Of a stretch of 64,000 nucleotides of DNA, positions 36,016 through 48,000 are shown piece after piece. The position numbers and the translations under genes were made by a program. The first letter of the stretch is position 1. Each line of letters begins with the position of its first letter. Source of the stretch: Brachycybe producta (Eukaryota > Arthropoda > Diplopoda > Playtdesmida > Andrognathidae); the NCBI GenBank assembly GCA_036925085.1, contig JAUPFP010000002.1:11623607-11687606 (forward strand), written 5' to 3'. The notes under the pieces are model-generated. The model worked only from the letters and a program-made list of their open reading frames with translations, was not told where the DNA came from and did no database searches.

Positions 36016-39000
36016 ATGTTTGGCAAGAAATCGAATTCGGATCCGAAGAAAGCGACACAAAAATTCTTGGATCACAAGAAGGACACAGCAACTCGATTGA
36101 AACACCTCAAACATATTCTTGGTAAGTTAACCAAATTAACCATTTATGCAAATATATTTCTCTCTTTTTTTGTGCTATATTATAATACAGTATCTGAGTT
36201 ACAATCACACATTATTAGATTATAATCATTAAACGATACATTATTATTTTTTTTTTAATTATGTTGTTGTTGTTACTATGAGAGCGGGTGCATACCTTCA
36301 CTCGGCAATAGGAGGAGGAAATCCAGAGCTCTCATTGGTTGCTGACAGCCATTTTGTTGACAGAATATGCTTTTCCTATTGGTTGTCAACGATGTTATGT
36401 CACTGTTTGTGTTGGGCGTAAATTTGACATTACGTAACTTTACAGAAGTGAAGCCCTGGTGTTGGGGGGGGGGGGGGGGGGGGGTGTATATCGTAAGATT
36501 CGTTAAATATAAAACTGTCATATGATGACAGTAAACTGTCATATCTAGCTCATAACGTTGTAACAGTTTACAAAAATCAAATTACAAAATATTATTGTGA
36601 CAAATTTTGTCATATGACTGCATGCCATTCACTGGTGTACAGAATAATATGACTGTCATAAAGTAATAGCAATGTATGATTGTCACAATTTTATAACTTT
36701 CTCTGTAATGAGGCCCGTAGTTTTCTAAAGATAATACGGCCGAAACAAACGGCAATACTTAATAGTGACGTCACAGCAAGCGTTGCATAAAGATACACTA
36801 CATTAGCTGTGACGTCATTTTGACATCTACTATTCCGTATTTGCCGTTGTGCTAGCCGTTAAGTAACTTCAGGGTTTCATTACAGAAAAAAAAAATCATA
36901 AAATTGTGACAGTCATACCTTATGGTGGTGTCACTGCTTATACGCTATTATTTTGTGACTTGTCACATTACGGTATGTTGTATTTCAGTCAGTGGTAGTC
37001 ATATGACTAATTATTTGTCATAATACTATTTTTTTAATTTGCGATTATTACATGATTGTGAGCTAGAATTAACAGTTTAATGTCATATGACAGTTATAAC
37101 AGTTTAAGCAAGTTTCTGCCAGTTTAAGCGAGTTTAAGATTTCTGTGTTTATTCTCGATTGCAGCGCCAGTATTAACTAGCGGGTTCTGAACTTAATATT
37201 GATTTTGCATTAGAATATTTACTGTTTTATACATTTTATCAGTTATTTTTTTCTAAAATTGTCATTTAAAACGTTCAACCTGAATCAATCAATATTTTTA
37301 TATAAATTTCTTCGAATAAATTTCGTTTGTTTTTTTTTTTTTTTGTTTCTCTTGCGTAAAATTTTTCACGCTTCAGTAAAAACTTAATAACAGTATGACG
37401 TAGCTTGCGAAATTTTTTTATTTTATAGTTTTAATTATCTTAATACATAATTAAAGATATAATTTATTATAAAAACAGCTCACAACATAAGAAAATTACA
37501 GAAAGGATGTCAATCATACAGGGTGTCTTAAAAAATTCAATTTTAGAACACTTTGAAACGTGTATTTCTACGATGTGGCAATAGCTAATCTATCAATGCT
37601 CACTGTGTGAAGCACGTTGGTAGGGTCGTTGTGTCCTAATATGGTGTTTTTGACAGGTACACTCTAATGACAAAGCCGCCATATTTGGTTATTCATGTGG
37701 CTTCAATAATATGACGTCATTTTCCTTAAAAGTTTTTAAAAGATTAGTTTATGTTAGATCGATCCGGTAAACATTTTCGATCAGTTCGAGATCGATATGA
37801 ACTTTTTTTTTATCGATTTGACTGCGATATGTAAACAAAATCATGTGTTTTTATTTTGTTGTTGGTTTGTTTCAGAAACCGTTGATGTGTCCGAAGCTAA
37901 AATATTATTTGAAACAAACTACAGCAACGTTTATTATGTATTTTACGATCAGTTCATTTCGGTTGAATCTAATCTCCGTCAGAGAGCTCATAAAGCTTAC
38001 AGAGAAGAACTGGACGTCGTACTTTACATTTTTGAGGTTCTCTTTTTTGATTTATCATTTTATCCTAATGTAGTGAAAACTTTTTCGTAATAAATCTTCG
38101 TATTTTGTCGTTTAGAAGATTTTGATTCTCGTTCCGGAACTTTTAGCGAGAAAATGGCAATGTCACAGCATCAATCGACTAATGAAAAAGTTACTTCACT
38201 TTGGAAACGCTTTAAAGGCATTAAAAATTGATTAAACCTGTAGAAATTACTTCAACATTTAATCACAATTGTTTTATGGCTTGTTTTTTTTTAGTTACGA
38301 AGGGAGGCGGTTCGTTTATTTCTTCTGTGGTATCAGATTCTAGCTGAAAATGCTCCACAAGAACTCCACTGGATGTTCGCTTGTCTCGTACCTGGTTTCT
38401 ACGTTCAGACAAACAACGGAATTGTAAACATGGAAGGAATCATCGCGGGAACTGGAACGAAACGATCCGGAACGGCTTCAAATTCGGACATCAGTTAGAG
38501 AGAAATGAAACTTTTATTTTTGAGTTTGTCATTTCAATTTCTTACGAATGTCGATATTTTTTGAATTTCTGTATAAAAGGTGCTGTTAGTCTTCTGGATA
38601 TACTTCCGATTCTTCCACCTCAAAGTGGAGATCGACAAGTTGAAGATCAGACAAAGTTCTTTCTAGAATGTCTCATGGATTTTATGGTTACTCAGGTACG
38701 AAACGAATTACGTTTTATGATGAGTTATATAATTGCTAGATTTGAATTTTTGTTTTTTCCTCTTCTATTTAGGTGACCAAAATCGAATGGAGAGACAAAA
38801 CGGTTGTTCGTCAACAGAGAAGCTTCCATTTCTTGTTCGAAAAGTTCAAAAAGTATTATTTGCCCGTCGTTTTTCCAGATTTCAATTGGAACATGAGCAT
38901 TTATAGGCCTTGTCTTGGTAACGACGAGACAGCTTGTTGTAGGAACATAAGTTATAAAAAGGAAGTTTCATTTTTAGATTTGCCCGAATTGGTGCCTCAT

Positions 39001-42000
39001 AATTCTACCAATTTAAGCCAAAGCGGTCAAGCGAATGGTGCGACACTTCCGCCAAAGTCTTTGGCTTTTTGTAAGGTTGTCATCGTGCGCTGGGTTTCAA
39101 GTTTCACGCATTGTATGCCGGTTCCGGTTCATGCTGCTCCAGCATCCGGGTACGTGCAACTTTTTTTTTTTTATAAACACTCAATCAAAAAGATTATGGG
39201 TTACTGATTTATCTGTTGTTCGTTTTTATTATCATAATAAGTCCATCGTCGGAAGACGTGGACATTTCAAAGGATTCGAAGGTGTCGTCGATCGAATCAC
39301 ATTTGGAAAAACTTCAATCTTCGGTTCTTACGAGCAGTTCTTATACGGAGAAAGAGTCTAACTTGTCGTACAACGCACGCGAAGATCATTCTTTCATCGA
39401 ACACAGTATTGTTAAAAATACGCTTTATAATAGCCGAGAAAATGTTAATTTCATTCACGAAGTTTTCAGACAGGTGATTTTTGTCGTTTTTAATCAGGTG
39501 TTAATCAAACTGGAACTCGTTCAGCGTTTCAGATGAAAAATTAAGACGAAATTGAAAGTGTTGCTTTCGTTTTGACTTAATCTTCTAGTTCCTATTACAC
39601 TTTCAATTTCTTCTTAATGTTTAAATCTGAAATTGCTGAACAACTATAGTTTTATACTGAACTTAAATCGGTATGTTTTTATAGGCGTTGCTTCTCCATT
39701 GGATGGAAGCAGCTACAATGCGTCGAGTTATTTGCGTTTACAGAGATTGGATCACTTTGCAGGTGGTGATTGGGAACTAAAACCAACATTTGCTAGGTCG
39801 GAGTCTTAACGTCGTTTTTTTCACATTTCAGTCGTCGGAATTACCACCTTTTATGTTGGAACCGAACGAAGATTCTTTCGGTACACCGAGAGGCGATAAA
39901 ACACATCAGAACAAAGGGTCGAGTTATACGTCTGTTGATGGATTGATCATTAACGATGTACAGGTCCGATTCGAACTTGATATCTTATTAAGTTAAGGGT
40001 GACATTTTGATTATACGTTTTGTGTGTTTAATCAGGGTAACTTTCGTGCAACTTGTCGTCTTCGTAACGACTCGTATTTGGGGGCGATCCACAGAGAGAA
40101 CCTTAACGTTCGTGCAGGACTTCAGAACACGCTTCAAGTTTTCATTACGCATGCGGCGAATGTTTTTCTACAGGAGATTGGACCTGGAGATAAGTTATAT
40201 CTTGACGATCAGGTGAAAAAGCGTATCAAAAGGGAGTTTTTTTTTTTGCAGTCGTTATTTAATAAAAAACGGTTTCTTAAATTTGTTTCTGTAGTTGGAT
40301 ATGTGTAAAAGAGTTTTAAATATTTATCGGTTTATCGTAATGAACGTCACAATGGAGCAAAAAACATGGTTTGTGTTAGAATTTCAATTTTTCTATTGTT
40401 TACTAAGACAAAAGTTTGTTCGTTACTTATAAATAAAGCCAATCAGTTGCATAAAATGTACAAAACGCTTAAGATGGCTCAATAGATATTTATTTTGCTG
40501 TTGTTCTATCGGATGGTGCCACTACAGTTGCTAATGCTATGCTCCGTAGACGTTTTTGTAAAATTTAGACGCAAAAAACGTCAAACGAACGATTTTTGGA
40601 AAACAATATTTTATTTGGATGAATCTTTTGCCCTTAGTGATAAATTCATTAATTCTCTGCTTTGTATCTATAATAAATTATAATTGTGTTTTGTTTTTGT
40701 ATTTTCGTTCTTTTAGGGAACAGTTACTACTTATTCTTTTGCATATAACATCTCAGATTCTCGGAGAGACTCTACCGGCTAAGAAAGATGATACTTTGGG
40801 TGGAAGATTAGCTCCAGCTCTCTTCCAGGTTTCTAGATCGTGTTCGAAAATAAAAGTTTAGCTTGCGACAGAAATACTTAACGTCTGTTTTTTTTTTATA
40901 GACTCTGATTGTAACTTGGATCAAAGCTAACTTAAATGTAGTTATTTCAACCGAACTTTGGGATCAGTTTCTTCATGTTCTTTCCTCTTTAACTCGTTGG
41001 GAAGAACTTATTAGAGAATGGGCTGTGAGTTGTTGGTTTGTTCTTCCGAGTCTTGAGTATTGTTAACTCACAAGTGTTCGTGTTGAACATTTAGAAAACG
41101 ATGGAGACTTTGACTCGAGTGTTGGCCAAGATGGTCTATTGTTTGGATCTCAACGATCTTCCACTCGATCGCCTCAGTGAACAGAAGCAGAAAAGGCGCA
41201 GAGGACGACTTCAACCTTCCGAAAACCAAGCTCCGAGTTTTTCGAGAGGTTGGAGTGGACACGGCCTTGAAAACTCTCGTACTTCTTCGAATCTCGATCG
41301 TAGTACTCCCGACTCTGCTTACTCTGTAACCAGACCCAAGACTGTGACGCCGACTGGCAACAGATGTAAGTTTAACGATGGTTTGTTAGTAAGTTCTATT
41401 TGTTATCTTGTGGTTCATTATCTCGTCTGTAGCTTGGAGAGATGACGGAAGTCGAAGCCGTTCAAACAGTGGAGATATTTTAGACAGAGGACCGTCGAGA
41501 CACGGTTCTAGATCGGAACGTGGAACTTCTATTTCTCGAAGTGTAAGCGAAGGAAATCTCTCGTCGAGAAGTCGTTCTGGTGCGTCGATTAGTTTCTCGA
41601 GAGAATCGTCGGCCGGGCCGCACGCTGCAATGAGTCCATTATCTGGTATTGTTTTTAATGTTCTTGAAATTGAAATTTAAAGTACTAAACGTAGAAGATT
41701 TGTTACTTCTGTAGCGTCGGCTGAGCAGGAAATGGCAAAAATGATGGCTACGGTAGAAGAATACATTAAAGAAAGTAGTGCCTCTAAACCAAAAGTTATA
41801 CGAAGGAGTAAATCCATGGATTCTTTAAGATTTGTTAGGGGTAAGAGAACATATTTCAAACATTTTTTATGGGCCTGATTCAATATATTTTCTGTTTGTA
41901 ATCGTTTTGTATTTTCAGCATCGACGCCTTCGTCTCTTTCCGAATCTTCGATGGATCCTCCGTCGCGATCTCCTTCTCCATCTCCGTCTACCGGACTAGA

Positions 42001-45000
42001 GAGTAACAGTATAAAAGATTCGCCGATGCAGATTGATGTTGTCGGTGGCGACAGTTCGTGTGCACCTGGTAAAAACGTTGGATGTTTTTTTGGAAAACTA
42101 CAATCTAACGTTGACTTATCTTTCGTTTTTTTTCTATAGCCGAGATATGGGATATGAACAGAGAAGAACTTCGTAGCATAATGGCAGGTGGTAACGTATC
42201 GGGTTGGTTGCCGGATGTTTCCGTTGCGCTCTGGAGGAGAATGCTCGGAGCTCTCGGCGACGTTAACGACATTTCTAATTCCGAAATGCATGCCCAAGTT
42301 TTTCAGCATTTGATAGAGCTGTTCGAAACACTTGTGAAGGTGATGGAACATGGGGTTTTTTTTTAGCCAAAGGGCACTTCAGAGTTACACGTGTTATGAG
42401 ACGTGGTCAATTTTTGACGGTTCCAAAGTTACTCGAAGGCTAGCAACCAAACGACAATTTGAAACGTTATGAAAATTCTTCGTTACCTGAAGAACACATT
42501 AAGCAATACGTGCAATTTTTCTTAAAGCTGAAGCTGAAGGTTGTTAGCAAAGGGGACCCTTTTGAGGTTAATGACTTAGCAAATTAGAATAATTCAAAAG
42601 GGTTTAAAATCAAAACTCCTTTGAATCTTGCAATCAAAAGGTCGTAAAACCTGACAACAACATTTAAGAAGCGGTTGCGATTTGAATTATCGTTCGAAAC
42701 GTAGTTTGAAGAGAGATCTGTTGTTCGAATCGAGACTATTTCTCTTAACATTGCGTCTATGGCCTCGTGCAGCACGTGCACGTGATGGAGTGTTTTGCGG
42801 CTCTTAAGATGCGTCATTTAAGAAGGTTCTGAGTTTTTTTTTTGTTTCGTTTTGTTTTTAAAATGCAACTTAGATTCGCGAAAATCAAGGCATTCCGTCC
42901 AATAATCAACTCTCGCCTCCACCTCCCGAGTTTATTCCTCCTCTGAACATCTTAGCACCTTGGTTGTTCAAAGCTGTGACACTTTCGGACAGTTATAAGA
43001 AAGGAAAATTATGCGCTTATCAGCTGCTATGTTTAATGACTGTTCGACGTCACGACATTCAGCTCTCTTGTGATCATCTCGTACAGTTTTACAGGGTGTT
43101 GCATTCGTCGTTAGTTGGAAAAGATCAAGTGCGGACACTTTCATGTTTTTTTTTGCACCACTGAAATCTGATCGTTTTTTAACACTGCAACAAAATGATG
43201 AGAATTCTATTTTTCATTTCTTAAAAGATTTTTTACAAAAGATTTTCGAAAGACTTTCGATGTTTACTTGTAACTAGAAGAACAAAATAATGGAACGAAT
43301 GTATTTGCATTACGTTATTTTTTAAAATACACTTTTTATGGTAGTTTTTTTTTTTATTTAAAAAAAGGTGATTTTAATTTTTGGTATCTGATTTCAAGCT
43401 TTGAAATTGACATAAAAGGAGAGAAACACGAAGGGGGAGAAATTGAAAGTGCGTTAGAAACTAGAATGGTAGCTGAATCACTTAATAGTATTTTCATATT
43501 GATATCTTTCAAAAATAAACATTTTATGTCAAACAAAAAAAAAATATCATCTTGAAAATACTCTTAAGTGTTTGAGCTACTCTCCTAGTTTCTAAACCAC
43601 TTCCAAGTTTTCTTAATTTTGCTCATCTGAAAGATAACCAGAGTTCGAGGGTCATTTACATATAAAATTGAACTGTCAAGTGAAATAAGAAAGAAACGCC
43701 TTATAAAATTACAATTTAAAGTGTATTTTGTGGATATTTGATATTAGAATAATTACTCTGCAAGTTCTTCAGTTACTATTATTCTATTTTTATATAAATA
43801 TTAAAATTCTTTCATTTAAAAACATTCTCATCATTTTTCTGCGTCCGAAAAAAATGAAATGATTTCTTTCTGTTAATCAATGTACTGAATAAACAGTAGC
43901 CTTTTTTATTAAAGGATGTCATCAATACTGTTGTTAAATACAGCGGACCGCACCTTTTCTCTTTGAGGCTTCCTGGATCGACAATGCTCCTCCTAGATTT
44001 CATTTACGCGGCTGATACTATTGCTTCTTCGTCCGAAATTAAAGGCGTAAGAGTCCATCTCTCGTTTTTTGCGATGTTTTTCTAACAAACACATTTGAAA
44101 ACTTTTTTTTTTTTGGCGTTACGACTTGTTTTAGTTTCCACGGACAGAAGCCATGGCTATCTTAGGTGCAATGGTTTGTTTTCCTAATGTTTACTCGGAG
44201 ATGATGGTTCTTCAACCGAACGCTTTAGAATTTGCTTACATCGATCAGAGAACGGCAAAGGTTTTGCGTAACATAAATCGGAGATCGAATTTTTTTGAGT
44301 TTAACCATTTATCGTTTATTTGCGTTCTTAGGATCATGTGATTAACGTTCTTCTTAAATCCGGCAGAAGAGAGCCTTCCGGAATGGCGCGATGTGTTGTC
44401 TTGAGTAGTCTCGGTATTTATTTGTACGAAGAACTTTCACACGGAACGAATCATTCGAAAGTTCGAGATGCTTTCAATGTTCTTTTAGCGGCGTTGCGGG
44501 TAAAAAGCACGACGGCGTTTTTTTCTTTAAATTACTATTTTATTTGCTTTTGTAATGTGACTTGAATTGTGATTAATGATTAGAAAGATGGAAACTTGTT
44601 TAAAAAGGATAATCGCAGTTTATTTTCAAATGGAAAATATTTCAAATATAAATTATAAACATCAACTGCAGTTAAAAATAAATATAACCATAATTAATTT
44701 TCAAATTGAAATACTTCACATTTTCTTAGGAATGTTAACTACAATTAAAAAGATAATCACAGTTAACTAAAGATGAAAGAAAAAAAAAGATAACCAGAAT
44801 TTCCAAATTAAAATACATCACGTTTTTTTTAGAAACGTTAGTTGCAGTTGAAAAAAGATAACAGTTAACTGCCGTTATAAAGATAACCACAATTTATTTT
44901 ATAAATCAGAATAGGAGTACTTCGTTTTCTTTAGTAACGTTAATTGCAGTTAAAAAAAAAAGTTAACTATAATTAAATGTAGTTCAAAAAAGAATAACCA

Positions 45001-48000
45001 TAATTAATTTTGAAAATGTGAATATTTCACAATTTTTTTTTGAAACGTTAACTGCAGTTTAAAAAAGATAACCACAGTTAATTGCCGTTAAAAAAAAGGT
45101 AACCACAATTAATTTTCAAGTTGAAAATTTATTAAATTTGCAATTGAAACAATAACTACGGTTAATTATCAAATGGAAAAGTAAACTTCGATTTCATTAC
45201 ATTTGACAACGAACTGCACATTGTTATTCTGCAGTTAACTTTTACGGGCATATAATGGAAATTGAATTATTTAGCGCTTTTTATAGAAACTTGTTTGTTT
45301 TGTTTTTTGTTTTCTTATTTGTATTTTTTTTTTGTTGCCCTTTTTGACGATTCTTAATTTATAGCAATGTAGTTTGGATAATAGTGCAAAAACAGGCATT
45401 ATGAATAATGAGGTACTTTTTATTTTAAAAGATTGCTAATATTTATTTAGTTTTTCTTTTGTTTCTACCAAATTTTGTTTTTAAATGACAAACCTTTATT
45501 CTGTTGAAATATGTTTCATTTATTTCTTTTAAGATATCCAATCGTATCGTAGCGAAAGTGGCTTGTGATATGCTTTTACTTTTAGCGGACCACATGGATG
45601 CCTTGTTGAAGATTTTTCCCGAAGTGCCTAAGAAGATCGTCGAGGTTCGTCGTTCGTTTCTTAAAATACATCTCATTCTCGGCCTCAAACCTCGACGCTT
45701 TATTTGTTATCGTTGTTGTTGTTCTTCTTTTTAGGTGTTGGCTACCACTCTTCATGGCCTTTTACCTCGTAACGATTCGTCTGTTACGGATACCGACAAG
45801 AAAGTACGTCAAATACTTCTTATTGTAGTTTTCGAATGGTTTCGATCAGGTTTAATTGAGATTGTTCTTGTTTTAGTTGCTCATTTCAATGATGTTTTGT
45901 TTGGGTGAATGGTGTATGCACATGCCAAGGACTTTTCTAGTTGAACACGACGTCAATCAAGAATCGTTGCTTTTGATGGTTTTTAAAGTAACACAAAACC
46001 AATGAAAAAAAATTTTGATGTCATCATTTATGCCAATTTTAATTAACAGGTTTTGAATTCGGCCGTAACTGGAAGACCTTCGGTTCAACAAGCGACAGCA
46101 ACGTTGGTCGATCTCGCGAGTCCGGAATTCGATCTTAGCATTCATGTCGATAGCTCGCAAGAAGGATCGTCGACGATAGACTCGCCACATTCGTCAAATT
46201 CGACTCAGGAATCGTCAACTTTACAGAATTCTCCCGTTAGAAGCGAAGGTCCCGATTCTCTGTCGTTAATTAAATTGGCTGCACGGATGGTGAACCAAAT
46301 GAAATGTGATTATTTCGTATTGTTCTTATAACATTTTTTTTTTTACCAAAGGTAATTACTCATCTCGTGAATCATTTGGGCCATTTTCCAATGGGTATCG
46401 GAGCCGCTCGATTGACGAGTCTCGTTAGCGAGAACGACGATGTTCAGGGTCTTGCTTCCGACGATCTCACTTCGGAAATTTTCAATGCTCCGAACGTTCA
46501 GTTTTTTGTATTGAATAATCAGACGTTGATATCGTTCATCGAATTACCTACTTTGGTTCGTTGAAGATGAAATTTATGGGTTTAACTGTTTGAATTTTGA
46601 TTTATGTTTGTGTAGGATGTTCCCGGAGGTGGCGTAACGGCTGGTTTGACCACGGCCAAGTCACAAGTTCGAGTTATAATGAGAGATATAAGTGGAAAGT
46701 TTTCTTGGGATACTTCTGTTCTTTACGGTCCACCAAACTGTTGGGAGAAATCGAGTCCAAATGGTTTTTTTGCTTTTCTGTTTTTTTGTTTTACCTTTGT
46801 GAGACTAATAGTCTTGTAACACCGTCGTCGTAATGTATTTTCTATTTAAAGACGCGAACACAGTTGACTTTTAATACACTTTTTGGTGACTAAATGAAGT
46901 CGAAAATTCATTAATCTTCAAACACCTTCCGGAGACAGAAGTTGGAAAGTGTTTTAAAAGTCGCTTGTGTGCCAAGGTTGGCATCTTTCTGTAGAAAATA
47001 CATTGTGACGACAGCCTCGTGTCTTTCGAGTTCTTTTTTGTCGCCGAAAAGGCTTTCAAAAGTCGCCTGTGTTGCCAAAGTTGGCGACTTTCCATAGAAA
47101 ATACATTACGACGACAACCCAGCGACCTTTGACTTAATTTTGTTCGCCAACAAGTCTTTCAAAAATCTCCCAGTCTGCCAAGGCCCTTAATGAGAAATCT
47201 CTGAAGGTTATGGTCTGTTTAACGTTAATTTAGAAACGTGGAATAAGTTGGTTTATCGTAACGAAGAAGAAGCTGCTCGTATTCATGACGATTTGCTCAG
47301 CGTAAACGACCAATCGAGTCAAAATGCTCATTTGTATTCCACGAGACATCGACCACCATCTGTTCTTCCGATGTTTGAGGACACGGAAGATGACATGGAC
47401 AACTTAAATGATGTAAATGTTCAATTGATCATTAATCAGTGATAATACTTATATCACTGGTTTCTTTATTAGCTCCTTCAGTACATTGGTCACTCGAGTC
47501 CCGAGTGTCTTTATCATTCTGGTCAACCGTTGAACATTCCACAACCTCCACCACCTCTGCTTTGTTCTGAAACTCAGGAAGATGTAATGACAGTTGTGCT
47601 CAATCAGAGGAACTACGAACTGGACTATTGTGGACGACATTTGGACGATGCCAGGTGAGGGAAAAACACCTTTTTTAATATTGTGTTGAAAGAAATGATT
47701 AGAATACTTTTGTTTTTTTCCGAAGCAAATTATGAAACCCTTTATATGCAGCGTTATGGTTGCGGTAATCAGGGCATTTTGGCGTATACGAAAGTACTTT
47801 TCTTATAAAATAGCCTCAAATGCACCTGTACTTGAGGTTTATTTGTTTTTAAATTGTCCTGAAATGCCTCAGGAAGGTCCACCTGGCGCCAAAAGACAAA
47901 AGCAAAAAAAGTAAAAAGATTCAAGAATTTTTAAAATTCGGAAAAACGGAATAATTTGATAATTACCTAAATTTGAGCAGTGTTTAAATGTCCTAATAAG

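Noticed and set aside
41677..42351. 224-aa minus-strand open frame
   Set aside because: It lies antisense to RALGAPA exons 16-18, whose phases and conserved peptides are secure on the plus strand.
47732..47914. 60-aa frame in RALGAPA intron 30 as a possible missed exon
   Set aside because: Flanking exons 30 and 31 join in phase with the conserved family sequence; nothing here matches the protein, and the following sequence is a tandem repeat.
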